Shown here in pieces: positions 12,401 through 25,311 of a DNA stretch of 64,000 bases. A program made the position numbers and the translations under genes. How positions within the stretch are numbered: position 1 is the first letter of the stretch; each line of letters opens with the position of its first letter. Source of the DNA: Epiperipatus broadwayi (taxonomy: Eukaryota; Onychophora; Udeonychophora; Euonychophora; Peripatidae); NCBI GenBank assembly GCA_028023455.1, contig JAQFVV010012396.1:21140750-21204749 (forward strand). The letters are read 5' to 3'. The notes beneath the pieces are model-generated. The model saw nothing but the letters and a program-made list of their open reading frames with translations, was not told the DNA's origin and did not search any database.

Positions 12401-13485
12401 GCCAATCATTCAAAGTACATCATTTATCTATGGGTAACTGACTGGCACCCAGGGTTTACTCTGAAACAAAAAAGTGCTTTGAATGATAGGTATCGAATTC
12501 ATGCAGCTAAGAAAATCTGTGTCCTTCAAACATGGTCAGTTATATATATTTTATATATATCCCTGGCTTGGTCACAGGTCCCTTCTAGGCATTATTTTTC
12601 TCTGCCTAAGGGACTATGGTGGAACAATATTTAAATTGCCTTGGTGTAGATCAAATATGTAAATTATAATTGTATCATATTTTGTATAAAAATTTACAAT
12701 ATTGAGTCACAAGTTATTTTATTTAAAGAGTCAAAATGATATAGAGTTTGTTTACTCCTTCAGTGTTCCATAAAACATACCATCCAGTTCAATGTATAAA
12801 TATACCAAAAAATTTCAAAATCAGAAATTTATTGTTTGTGTTTGTTTTATAGATATGATATTGCTAATAAATCTATTGTCTTGTTTAGTCCTATAAATAT
12901 CTTTAATAACTAATACATTAATAAATAATATTTTATTTTATTATTTATTACTATATATATATATGGATTTGTAGACATATTGTTTAGGCTATTTTCAATT
13001 TTTAGTAGCTACAAGTGATATATGACACCTCTAAAAATATTCATATATCTTAAATTTTATAGAATTTTATAAATTTAACAGTTATCTGTCTCAATATCGT
13101 TTTAGGGATACATGTATTTTGCAAAAATCAAATTAGCCTAAATTTTTCTTAAATAGTGTTTTTGTCATTTTGGGGGGAGGCATTAGGACAATTGTAGCCT
13201 AAATGTAAGTAATTATATTTCTCCATCTTTCATTTTTCCTACTTTTTATATAAATATTATATTTTTTATAAGTAATGCTTAAAATAAAAAAAGTCAAATT
13301 TATTTCATTATAACATTTTAATTTTACTAAAAGAAAGCAATCATTATTTCCCAGGAATGACATAAATGTCAGCAATTTTATTTCTCCATTATTTTCAATT
13401 TAAAATTATATTTTTTATAGAAATATTATAATACTTATTTAATTTAAAACACTATACAGGTTAACACATATCAGCACATATAATG
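9500..13485. other. AT-rich spacer with minor repeats, no gene seen
   Basis: Nearly 4 kb without a supportable gene. Contents noted are a 53-bp tandem duplication (10751-10856, listed separately) and a repeated 'gttgagttcaatc/gttgagttcattc' patch with polypyrimidine sequence at about 11640-11740. A less AT-rich patch at 12380-12640 contains an 82-codon frame with no recognisable domain. A 10080-10300 patch is also somewhat GC-richer, and its identity is unknown. Some of these may be old transposon pieces, but I cannot name them. Confidence 0.45.
10751..10856. repeat. Perfect 53-bp tandem duplication containing a hairpin and a TA tract
   Basis: Units 10751-10803 and 10804-10856 are identical. 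Each contains gtgtga-caagta-tcacac, a perfect 6-bp stem with 6-base loop, followed by a TA tract of about 9 units and 'ctgtaaca'. Identity of the two units implies a recent duplication, probably replication slippage aided by the hairpin and TA tract. Confidence 0.9.
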
Positions 13486-14122
13486 TAATATATAAGGGAT
13501 TCAAACTCAGACTTTCACACAACCCTTAACACTCCATGCCTTCTCATATTGCTGACCCACCTGTTCACACACATGTTGAAAAGATAAATAATCACCAATA
13601 TATGTATTTCATGCTAAATCAGCAATCATCAGTTGGCCCAGATTACCATTTCCATATATATCTGATCAGTGCTCAGTTTTACATTAAGATAGCCAATCTT
13701 CATATTTAATGGACAGATGTTAAACTATTCCAACCAACAACTCTTCAGCCAACCAGTCTGATGATGGGACATTCAAATACCACATGGGTAGGATGACAAC
13801 CTTGGCACAAACATGGGCTTTGAACATTTCATTAGATTTTCAATGAAATGGATGGCTGGGGAGTTGTGGGTTGGAGTTGTTTGAAGCCTGCCCATTAAAG
13901 TATGAAGATTGGCTATCTTAATATAAAGCTGAGAACTGATTGTATATATGTGTGGAGATGGTAATCTGGACCAACTGATGATTGCTGGTTTAGCATGAAA
14001 TACATATATTAGTGATTATTTATTTTTTCAACATGTGTGTGATCATGTGGGTCAGCAATGTGAGATGGCATGGAGTATTGAGAGTCATGTGAAAGTCTGA
14101 GATTGAATCCCTTATATATAAT
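13486..14122. mobile_element. 637-bp foldback element with about 270-bp arms
   Basis: The left arm 13486-13753 (from 'atataagggattcaaactc') is the reverse complement of the right arm 13849-14122 (ending 'gattgaatcccttatatat') with scattered mismatches, perhaps 85-90% identity by eye. The loop is about 95 bp. Long matched blocks include 'aagatagccaatcttcata' and 'catgaaatacatatat' on the right arm. There is no frame and no similarity to the shorter foldback family elsewhere in the window. It could be a long-TIR MITE or an inverted duplication; no confident target-site duplication was found at the ends. Confidence 0.8.
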
Positions 14123-15047
14123 ACTTATTGTAAATAATGCTTGTAATAAATAAAATCAAATATATTTTATTATAATACTTGATCATAATTATATTAAAAG
14201 GAAGGAACCAATAAATATCAGTTTTAAGTTTTCTTTTTTGCAACTATAGTTATATATATATATATATATATATGTTTTATATACAAATATTACAATACTT
14301 ATTGCAAATAATGCTTATATGAAAATAAATCAAATTTTAAATATTAAATATATTACAAAACAATATTTTTACATAAGTGATATCAGATACCACATTGTAG
14401 CCTTTATGTTTTAAAATCACATTATAGTAATTACATATTAATTTTATTTTATCTTCACCATTAAGATTGTTACTGACATTATTTTAAAGTTAGATTGTAC
14501 AGGTTCATCAATTTATTTATTTTCATTTATTCTTCTCCATGTATAATTATTACTTTGTCATGCTTATTTAAAAATAATTTGTTTGCTATTTAACATTTCT
14601 AAATATGAATTGCAATAACTTTTCATTTTTTTAAACAATTAATATATTTTATGCACATCTTAAATTATTTCATTACATGTATTGTTTTTATACTTATTTT
14701 AATGATTATTCAATACACTTTTTTGTGTGTAATAATGTGCATGGTCAAACTGTATTTCTATATCTTATTCCTTTCCCAATTTCAAGTCAGTTTTTAATAT
14801 CTCCATGTATTCCCATAGGCATTTTTAACTGATGATTATGTGTTTTTTATGATTCAACTATTGAGAAAAATACCTTTTCATTATTAACATTTTAGATAAT
14901 ATAAAAGTAAATAATGTATATATAATTTGTTTTTATTCTGACATTTTATTTTTTATGAATTGATAAAATCTGTTCTATGAAACCTTTATTTTTTTAAAAA
15001 ATACAATGTTTATCTGCGAAAGTTATTCCATATAGAACCTTAATTTT
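14123..15047. other. AT-rich spacer, no gene seen
   Basis: AT-rich sequence with a TA run at about 14251-14272. No frame, RNA gene or repeat partner recognised. Confidence 0.5.
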
Positions 15048-15720
15048 TTAATTTTTTTTTTCAAAATATTTATTAAACAAGTACAATGTTTACAGTGACA
15101 ATAATGTATACATGGTAAATTAAAAGGAAAGCTAGAATTACAAACATAAAAGCGAATTACATGATTATAAATAAATAAAAGATAGTATTATTCTGGGCAA
15201 GAGGTAGACCCGAATACCTGGTCTACTGTTAACACACAAGTAGACCAATTAAGCTCACCAACTCACCTAGACAAATTGCCTCACACTACCAAGAGTCACA
15301 TAGTCAATCTAGAGTTTGGTCAGATCACCATTGGAAAAATCATTACAACTATGAAGGATTAGATATTTATGTTAAATCTGATGTATTCGGTTAAATATTA
15401 TCCATTTTGATAACATAAGGTTGAACCTCTGATTATTAACAAAACCACTTTCAGCAATATCTTAGACAGAAAAAACAGTGTTCTACCAGCAATCATCCTT
15501 ACAATGCAATCAGAGTCCATGTTTCCTAGAATAATACTTTTGGAGCTAGGAGCATGTCATGATTTTTAAATTTTATAAGTTTATTCAGAAAGAATTTTCC
15601 CTCATGAATTGCACTGGGATTGATTTTTACAATGAGTAGACCACAATGCATAGTTGATAAATAATGACAGCCTAATAGTAGGGATAGATCTTGTCTAAAT
15701 ATTTTTTTAAGATGTCTTTT
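15048..15720 (-). mobile_element. Retroelement 3' end with poly-A tail, minus strand
   Basis: On the plus strand the feature opens with a nine-T run and 'tcaaaatatttattaaac'. Read on the minus strand this is an AATAAA-type signal followed closely by a poly-A tail, the normal 3' end of a retrotransposed RNA. The body is less AT-rich than its surroundings and carries a 'tggtctact/agtagacca' inverted pair. Short decayed minus-strand frames exist, but I could not fit a domain with confidence. It may be the 3' end of a LINE, or a processed host transcript. The upstream boundary is approximate. Confidence 0.4.
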
Positions 15721-15828
15721 ATAACATTGTCTAAAATGCTAATTAGAGCAATAGTTGTAACATTTTCACACTCTAAATTGCTTTTGTTTCTTTTTTTAAA
15801 AAAAAAAAAAACTAGAACTAACAATAGT

Positions 15829-17480
15829 CAAGCCGTCCAAACCATCGGAAGGTCCCCCGTCCAATAACGCCTTTCAATACATCAGAACCACAAACTTGCT
15901 CCGCTGTTTCGGCGCTGTCCGTCCAGTATTCCTCCTGGTTTCGCCTTCCAGCCGTTGTTCGTGATCGCTCGCTCACCGGTTGTGGGTCACACCAGGCTTC
16001 AGCCGCGTCCCTCAAGGATCTCCCTCAGTCCCTTTTCCCTCTCAACCCTTCTGATGGATAAGAAAAACCTCCCAATTTTCCTTCCCCCTCTCTAAAAACT
16101 TCAATGTATTTGCTATATAGATGACATCATGGTTGTTCTCCACCATTAAATCCTTCCCCTCTCATGAACATCTTAAACAGAAATACCCTTGGCCTACAAT
16201 AAACTTTAACAAATCTTCCATCTGGAAGATTATGTCTGTAAACCAATTAACTCTCCCTTTTCTGCAAAACCCCAAAGATACCAGGTTTCCCATCTTCAAA
16301 ACACCAACGCAGCAGGATTCAAGATGCAATCCTCCATTCAACTGAAGCCCCCCTCCCTCTAGGTTACCTTCTTATATGGAAGGTCTCCCAACATGATCAT
16401 AATGCCAAAATCCATATTACCTTCCATTAAAATGTCTAAACAATTTCAAAAACGTTATGTACCTCTTTGGAGAGGAAAGACTGCTGTTAGCTTGCATCCA
16501 ACGACCACACAGGTTCAATGGACTGTCATTCCCCCCAATACAAGCAATAATTTTAAAACCCAACCTCTACAATCTGATCCTCTCCTGGTACCCAACATTA
16601 TTGAAAAAATTACACCACAGTCATCCTCCGCCTGCCAGTTCATGGATAGCCCCCTAATAGACCACCTACAACTTTATAACCCAATAATGCTACCTTAAAA
16701 ACCCCATGGATACAATATAATCAACTAATCAACAACCCATTAAAACCAGCCTAAAAGTAACCAACCAAAGACTCTTTCACACCTTTAAAAGATGGAGTCA
16801 ACCCAAATTCCTTGACTTCATCAAAAATAAATCTCAATGCCCACGAATTGGTTCCTTTATCACCAAGAGGTTTTGCCAGCATTGACCCTATATGTGTCCG
16901 AAGTGAACCATAGACCATTATCCGTGCCCAAGACTTAAAACACTGAAAGATATAATTATAATCAATTCCAACATAAGACCTGATATGATTTTCTCACTTG
17001 AAAATGCCATTCATAATGGGTTTTTTTCAATAATAAGGCTTCTACCTTGTCCTATATTCCATATGGATAGTGGATCAAACTCTCATGGAATTACCCACAA
17101 ATCATACCATTATTTTATCAAACACTCAAAAAAACAAGAAAATGACCAGTCCTCCAGTAAGTCTTTGATGACACCTGGTCTTTAACTGCACTTTCCTTTT
17201 CCTGATTATCAACTCCCACCTACCAGCATTATGGAATAGGAAATTCTAAAGGTAAATATTCATGTTTATTTTAAAAATGCTTATTCCATTAATCAAGTTA
17301 ATAGAATCTCATCACTATACCTAACCACATAAGAGTATAACAACTGTACTCTCATAACAGAATCTAGCCAGATAACAAATAGAACATTATACAATCATAT
17401 TATTGTACAATTTATTCATTTATCTATCCTTTATTAGTATGTAATCTCTATTTATTGTTAATAAAATTTTTGTTGAAATG
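15829..17480 (+). pseudogene. 5'-truncated LINE relic (reverse transcriptase to C-terminus)
   Basis: This is the same LINE family as the long copy at 56.6-62.7 kb, read on the plus strand through many frameshifts. At about 15985-16030 a frame reads VTPGFSRVPQGSP, the RT motif PQGSP. YIDD lies at 16114-16125. At about 16457-16600 a frame reads RPHRFNGLSFPPIQAIILK, aligning with KPRDMNGLGLHSIKVFAIQ of the long copy. Later pieces (about 16830-16890 and 16985-17075) match its C-terminal segment. The first 200 bp are well over 50% G+C, unlike everything around. A minus-strand open frame at 15818-16015 is only the shadow of this segment. The 3' end may lie near the AATAAA-like 'taataaaatttttg' at 17459-17472. 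Confidence 0.75.
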
Positions 17481-17779
17481 AAAATAAGAGTCATAGATCA
17501 CATGGACCCTATTCTTTTAAGCTTGTAAGTTATAAACAATGAGGATTGCCAATTCCTCAACAAGCTTTGTGATAAATGCTTAGCCAGAGCCAGCATTTAA
17601 AATATCTCTGACAACCCCCCCCATCCCCTGACCATGGTTTTGTGTTTTGGCACTACTCAAAGAGGTGCCAGAGTAGGTTCAGATATTAGATCTAAAAATA
17701 TCAACCCATTTTTGCTGGCAATAATTTTTTGTGTTTATTCATTATTATCTCTTGTTTAGGTTCTCATATATTCATCACA
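17480..17779. other. Unassigned spacer, no gene seen
   Basis: Between two LINE relics. It contains a run of eight or more C at about 17616-17624 and a moderately GC-richer patch (17480-17700) that matches nothing recognised here. Confidence 0.4.
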
Positions 17780-18600
17780 ATGTTTATTTATTTATTTACA
17801 TTAAAATTGTGATGATATTTATCCAACTTTTCCGATTATCTTCATTACCTCATTCCACATTCTCTGTATGATTGTTCTAAAAAAAATTATCCGCCTTTTC
17901 ATCTTTTTTTTCAGAAGTAATTTCAATATTTTTTCCATGATGTAATTTAAAATTTTACTAAATCTTTTCAGTCTCTGATCTAACTCCCCCAACATCATCT
18001 ACAAACTTTATTCAGATTTTAAACTTTTGAATCTAGTTTTTTTATTTAATTTTTTGCTTTGACTGTTTTTTTTTTTTTATTTCTGCAAGTTTGGTCAGAA
18101 AATTAACCATTATTTAGCTTCTTAAACTCCAGATTGATAGTCGCATTTTATTGAGCTATAATATGATTCCATGTCTGCCCTGTAAAAAATCATATATTAT
18201 GATTTCTTTATATTTGCTAATAGAGTGATTTTTTTTTTGTTTTCTGTCATTCAGTCATCAATTTTTTTGCAATTTTTCTGCTGAATTGTGCATATATTTC
18301 AAATTGTGTATATTTAAAATTTTTATACTATGATCTAAAATAAATCCTAATAGTTTTTTATGGAAGCTCAACTTCAAAACTATATTCATCATAATGGATT
18401 CTCATCCTCCATGACTATTTTCTATTTAGACATTTTAATACTTTTCATTTCAATTTATTTTTGTTGAATAACATCCAAAACTCCAGCCAGATTTTTATAT
18501 AGCTGTTTTACTTCATCATCTGTACTATTCAATGTATGATAATTTATTTCAATTATTTTGATTTCAAAAAAAGTTTATTTTGAATCTATATGCGTTCACT
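17780..18600 (-). pseudogene. Probable RTE-like LINE endonuclease relic, minus strand
   Basis: On the minus strand, at about 18585-18480, a frame reads IIEINYHTLNSTDDEVKQLY then KNLAGVLDVIQQK. In RTE-type endonucleases the equivalent segment is a hydrophobic strand, 'YAPT', an acidic S/D-D-E patch and 'FYxxL...xxIP', so the order fits. Further along, at about 18180-18100, RADMESYYSS resembles the final 'ADxxSDHxLV' motif. There are many stops and shifts, so this would be an old copy. The assignment rests on short matches and could be wrong. Confidence 0.3.
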
Positions 18601-19962
18601 TTTACATTTTTACTTAGAATTATACACTAGCATAAAACTGGTGAAGAAATTTTACTTATGTCAACTCTATGTGGACAACTGAAAAGAAATATCATGATCT
18701 TTCCGATTTTAAATTCAGCGAGAAAAAGTCATTTTTTATCCCTGAGTTTAAAATCAAGAAATACCATGGTCTCTCAATAAACTCATCCCATAGACTGATG
18801 CATGATAATGAGAAGCCCATCCATGTTCATTTACTATATAAATTATCACATAGTAATGACAATTGCATTGACAAGAACATATAAAATGGACATTAGAAAT
18901 TTTTCCTGCTAGGTTTTTTTAAGACTTGAAAAGTGATTCCTTTGAATTATTTTCAGACATTAATATCACATCTATTTAATTCTACACATCTAGTTCAGCA
19001 TATTTCAACTTAGCTAAGAGTATCATATTCATACCTTTTCATATATTTTGGAATAAAGTTAACTCTAAAATTCCCAGTTTCCATGGATGACTTAGGATTT
19101 AACCCATAAAATTTGCTTCAATTTGAAAACTTAGTTAGGGATGCCACTTCAATTTCTCATTTCTCCAGATAATGCATGAGCTGATATGAATTTTTTGTAA
19201 AAGTTATATGTTTGTTTTTATGGTCAACATGTTAATACTTATAAGATTAACTCATTATATCATAGAAAAACCTCTAAACAATCTGCTCTTGACAAAGTGA
19301 ACAGCCACTAGTCTTAAATCAGATGCTGAATTAATTTTTACTACCATTTGCTATAAATAATTGAAGTTATTGAAGATCATATTTTTCCCCTTGAAATAAT
19401 AAATATTCTTTCCTTTCCTCACTCATTTATTATCATCTATCTTCATTTTATATATGTTTATATCTTAACATCAAAAGTACCCAATATGCTTAGGCAATTC
19501 ACAGTTAAAAATGTGAAAGCAATTTTCATATTAGTCATTATCTTAGAAAATGATAACAATAAATTGATATCTTAATAATCCTTAAAATAGTATCAATCAT
19601 TTTTCATGATTTATTAAATACTATTCTACTCCTCCCTTTTTTGATATATGCCAACTTATTCAATAAAACATCCATCTTTCATTTTTATGGCAAAACCAGA
19701 CAGCACAAATCCCTGAAATTATTTCTAAGCCACAATCAAAGGTTTTGTGATTTTTAGCACAGAGCCAACCAATTCATTACTCAGTATTAGTCAGAAAATG
19801 AATATATAGATATGATAAATCAGAGTAATAAGGACATATGTTAATGTGGAAAAAATTATAAGTATCATAATGTGGCCATTATTGCTGATAAAGAGGTATA
19901 GTGTTTCTTTAAGCACTGAGCTTATAGAATTAACTTTTTTAAAACAATAAATGTAATCAAGT
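18601..19962. other. AT-rich spacer, no gene seen
   Basis: Contains a 71-codon frame (18669-18884) rich in Lys, His and Ser with no recognisable domain. It is somewhat less hydrophobic than typical AT-noise frames but has no other support, so it is not called. Confidence 0.45.
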
Positions 19963-20140
19963 GAACATAGAGGCTAAATTCTTTATACAGTAGCACCACT
20001 CATTGCAAGCCAGAATAATCAATGGATGCAGGAAGGTTTGTGCAATGGCTTGCACTGAGTAATGCTATTGTATGGAGAGTTTAGCCTCTATGTAAACTGC
20101 TTGTGTAAGCATAAAAAATGGTGATCATGTGGTGTTTACT
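19963..20140. mobile_element. Foldback repeat family, copy 3
   Basis: The left arm 19963-20028 ('gaacatagaggctaaattc' through 'aatggatgc') pairs imperfectly with the right arm 20046-20095 ('ggcttgcactgagtaatgc' to 'gtttagcctctatgt'). Beyond the arm, 'gcttgtgtaagcataaaa' and 'tggtgatcatgtggtgttt' match, in reverse complement, the sequence outside the arm of copy 2. Copy 3 lacks most of the inner part of one arm, so it is a partly deleted member. Confidence 0.8.
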
Positions 20141-23100
20141 AATCAAGTGAATTTGACCACAAATGATAGTGTCAATACAAATTTTCTGAGGGTTTTTAAA
20201 ATTATTTTTTGTTAATTTTGACTTTATTGATAAAATAATACATACATAAATAGATCTAAATGAAAACAATGCAAGATGTGTTATTGCTATCAAGATAAGT
20301 TTTAAATGTAAGAAAAAAAGTCACATAGTGCTTTCATTTGGTAGATTGATTATTTTTAATTGAGAAAAGTGAAAACAATTCAGTTTGTTAAAGTGGGTGA
20401 ATTTGATGGCATGTGGATTTTATGTGACTTCATGGATAACTGGTGTTATCATCATTTGGCTTTTAATAACTTTTTTTTCCCTGAATTAATTAGTTATTCT
20501 CATATTATTTAAACAATAATGTAACTTGATTAACGATTTTTATTTGTATATTTTTATCAGCATATTCTTCTAATAGATCTAATTTTAATAAAATTCTTTG
20601 ATATTTTCTTTTCAAAAATAAAATAGTCTGAAGTTCAGGAGAACATATTAAATCATAACATCAATATGTTTTGATTTGTGGATGCATGCTTACAGCAATG
20701 TTAAATGTCTGCTCTAGATTATTACATTTGGGTGAACATTTGTATAAATCATATTTGGTTAATTTCAATTATCTATAAACCTTCTTCTAATAACCCAAAT
20801 TTTAGCTTAGAGAAATATCTAAATAAATGGAATAATTTTAGAATTTTTACAATAATTAGCATGATTTAGTATTTTCTAAGAATTCAATTTATGACCATTT
20901 TCATATGTAAATTAAATATTCTTGCATTTTTATTTATACATAAATTGCCTAAGACAATCATGGGCAGATACAATTTCTTGTTTTTAACACTCTATCCCTA
21001 TCTACACTATCTATATCTACCTTCTTACAAAGATCATAACATTGATATAATATGTCTCATATAAAATATCCTATATCTATGGTACACTGTATTCATGTGC
21101 AAAAACTAAGACATGATTTTGAATTCAAGCCAGGCCAAACATGATACTAAAATATTTTTTAACATAGTTGACAGTAGGCAACACAAACATTTATTCAAAC
21201 AAATGATTATTTATCTATTCTTAGCTAGAAAGTTATGGATGTTAACCCATTAAATGTTTCACCATCTAAAATTTGATAAGTTTGATAATAAATGCATTGT
21301 GATTGTTTTTTCTTCACATGCAGTGGTAAAATAGTAAACGTCAAAGTTCATGGGTCCTGACTAAACTTTGTCACTTTCTACGCTTGAATTTCAAAGAACA
21401 CTTGAAAAAGTAATCATTTAATATTATGGTTTTCGTTGGAGTGTAAATGAAATTGCCTTTCTCTTGAAATGGCTATTTAAATTTATTTTATTCAGTATAA
21501 AATACTATATATATATATATAGTCACATGCACATAATACAAAAATTGTTAAAATCAGTTTATTATATTAACTATTGGGTCATCAAGGCCAATGCACACTT
21601 TATTTTTTATTTCAGTAATGACAAAGGTCAAAAGTCAAGTGCCTACGATATTTTACAAATGGGAAAGTAATGGAGACAGATTTAATGACCTTGGTTTTAA
21701 GTAATTTATTCATCTTAGATGTCAATAGGTAATTGTTAGACTGGTGTTTAGCATGTCATTCTTTGCTTCTTTTAGCCCCTGTTTAATTCTTAAATTATTC
21801 TCTCTTGTTGAATTACACATTTTAAACAGCAGCTTCAGATACGAGTTTTAGATCCCAATCAAAGCTTATATATCTCCGCCTTCTATCTATGGTCAAGTAC
21901 ATTCATGCAATTTTATAAAAATTAATCTGATTGGTTATTAAAATCTCATCATTATTAGTTCATTGTATAAAATTAGAAGTCCATTTTTATAGCAAAATTA
22001 GTTTCTTCTGACACATAAATGCAGATGATATATATATATTTAAATCTTTTTTTTCCTAGATGACCTTAAACGTGAAAAAAATCAATGGCGTGGAAAAGAT
22101 AAGAAGGGTTATTTACCACACATCTGAGCTGTGCCATCCAACAGCCAATTATAGGAATATCTCTTCTTTCTCTTTTACCTTCTTCCTTCCATAGAAAATT
22201 GGAGCATCTATTGAGATTATCAAATTCATAAAAGGATAGAATTTCAAAGTATTCAGAGACATATATTTTCTTCCAATTAATTTTTGACCTAAAGCAGGTA
22301 AAAACTATGCCATCCCTCATTTTAGATATATTATTAAGAATTATTATTAGTTGACATCAGAAAGAGAAAGCATCTATTGCAAACTTCATTATACAATGAT
22401 TTCGACATATAGAATTTATTGTAGTAACAAAATAACAAGCAATATACAAATGGTTTTCAAAAAAGGCAAAATTTTTAGCATAATGACTAAAAATAAAAGT
22501 CATCTAAACATTTTACTTTATCAATAATTTCACCTAATTTTAAAAAGATTTAAACTACAAATGTAGCTATTTGTAAGCCAACTATAAAGTTTTGATTATA
22601 TACATATAGTTTTAAAAACAAAAATATTAATAAATATATATATATATTCATGTATACAAACTCAGAAAGATATTTTTTTAAAGAGTATGTGTGCTATAAC
22701 TTTAATTACAGGTATACAATATATATATATATATATTTGTTGTTATAGATGAGAAAATATATAATGTTGATTCCACATAATGATACATACAAATTATTCA
22801 GTATAGAATCTCTGTATCCTGGATGATCCCGAAAATGGTTGAATGTTTTATAAAACCACAATTCTAAGTGTACACATTCAGGTTGATCAATTTAAGATTT
22901 ATCACATGATCAAGTTCACCCATACAAAGATATTAAATTTCTGCACTGTGTAATTGTTAGAAATATCCTGAATTTTTAGTCATTATTAATGTTTCATACC
23001 AGTATTTTTTAGAGAACAATGATGATTTTTATTTTTCCTACCAATTTTTTTTCACCCCAAAAACACAATGTTTAAGCAAAAGGAACTACCCAATCCTAAA

Positions 23101-24067
23101 ATTATCTGGTTTATGTGATTTATTTTAATTTTCAAGAATCTAATGGCTCAGTGCATGCAATTTAAAATGGCATAATGTTGAATAGTGAAATTCAGCAGTT
23201 GTAATTTGATATAAAATTAATATTGAAACTCCAAATTCCATTAAATTAAATACCATCTACACTGCCTCTGAAAATGTAACATCAATCTGAAAATATAAGA
23301 AACGAATTAGAAGTAGAAGTTTTTTATGATATGTCTTAAACTGCTATAATAGTTGCAGGTCAGCTAAGATAAGAAAATAGTACCAATAAAAAAGTCACTC
23401 ATATATATATAATTATTTAAAAATTTATAAGAATAGAATTTTAATTTTTGTTATATGTTGGACTATTTCTATCTTCTTCTTGAACTATTGCCTTTTTTTA
23501 AAATTTTTTACTTATAATATTTAAGAGTTAGTAATCTATAAGTTTGAATTTTTCTAAAAAACATATAATGATTCAGTTAGATAAACTATAAATGTATAAT
23601 AATCAATAAAGCAAGACATATATAATGTGATATTGCTTTTAAAAGTTTACATTTACAAATATGTAATATAGGAATAGGCTGTAGAAAGGAGTTTGCTATT
23701 AACTGAAAGGAGACCCTTTGGTTATTCTTGGAGCCCTTAAAGGAACTGAACAGGACAAATTTCTAATATCCAATCCATGTGTTCTGGTCATTGCAGCTGT
23801 TATTACTATGTGATTATTCATATAGTATATGAACATGGATGGGCTGCTCACCAACACATATTATCCAGATGTATCCAGCCTAAATAGACAATGTTTTTTT
23901 TTAATTGGTGGTGTTAAATTTTTTTTTAAGATTAAATGTAAATTAAACAAAATATTTTGATATTTATATGAATAAATGTGAGAATTATACATTGGCCTCA
24001 AGGCCATCATTTTAACCAAAACAAAATGTAAATATAATACTATAGCATTTATTTTTTTCCTTCACTG
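20141..24067. other. AT-rich spacer, no gene seen
   Basis: Nearly 4 kb. An 84-codon minus frame (22066-22320) and a 68-codon plus frame (21464-21670) are not recognised and sit in AT-rich sequence. A less AT-rich patch at about 23680-23890 has no coding frame and no partner here. Nothing supports a promoter, exon pair or RNA gene. Confidence 0.45.
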
Positions 24068-24390
24068 AATATCACATTTCAAATATGAAATTATGTACTG
24101 TATTAACATTTTCTTCATAATTTTAAATACTATACCCCTGTAGTTAAAAGTATATGTACTGATTTTTTTCTGAGCATTTTGTATTGATGGTAATTTCCTT
24201 TGCATAAACATAATAATATACTAACCAAAACTAAAAGCTCACATTTCAGACATGAATTTTTCTATTGTAATCACATTTTCTTTATGATTTAATTACTATA
24301 TCTCTGTAGTTAAAAGCACATGTACTGATTTTTTTTTGAGAGTTTTTTTTATTAATGACAGAATTACTTTTTTCATATAAATGTAGCATA
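24068..24390. repeat. Diverged 166-bp tandem duplication
   Basis: The landmark 'ctgtagttaaaag' occurs at 24138-24150 and again at 24304-24316. It is preceded in both units by 'acattttcttcat/acattttctttat' and followed by 'atgtactgattttttt'. The units differ at many positions, so the duplication is old. No coding frame. Confidence 0.7.
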
Positions 24391-24627
24391 TTTTGATTGG
24401 TTGTGAATTTGACACATGACAGTCTGACAAATAAACATACATTTATCAATCAGGCAACAGAAAAAATAGGAATTTTATATATAAGATAATGAGAAAAGAA
24501 ATAGGACAAATTAGTTAGAGAAAAAGAAATAGAATTGTGTAAAATGAATATGAATAAAAATTGTTTGAAGTTATATAAGAATTAAATTGCATAAAGTTTA
24601 AAAGAATCTATGATAACACTAAAAAGA

Positions 24628-24873
<246 letters not shown>

Positions 24874-25311
24874 CTAAAAGGGAAATAGATTTAGATACAA
24901 TGCAGAAAGAGATGGATAGATAAAGTTTTTGTTGAATGGGAGAAAAGGAAAGTATATATTTTTTATATTTTTGTTTAAATCATTATAATAAAATTGAGGA
25001 ATATGAAGAGTAGTGAAATTAATAAAATAGTTCTTGTTACAATGGAATATGAAAAAAAAAATCAGGGTTGAAAAAATAATTGGATAATAAGAAGTAAGAA
25101 ATAAATGAATTCATTGTAGTGTGTAACGTTTTTGAGTAAGAAAATGTTTCACTTAATTAATAGGGTTTCAGGAAGAAATTTTATATTGCATTATTTTACT
25201 GCTTTTGTTTATAATGTTTTTGTCAGAACATTATTATTGATCACTTGTGCTTTTTTAAATATATATTTGTTCAATTTTTTTTTTTTTGTTCATATTGAAA
25301 AACACACAATG

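Noticed and set aside
12386-12634. 82-codon plus frame in a less AT-rich patch
   Set aside because: No recognised domain; runs into a TA-rich segment encoding Ile/Tyr; probably an old repeat.
15818-16015. 65-codon minus-strand frame in GC-rich DNA
   Set aside because: The plus strand of the same DNA reads as LINE RT (VTPGFSRVPQGSP), continuing into YIDD and C-terminal motifs, so the minus frame is a shadow.
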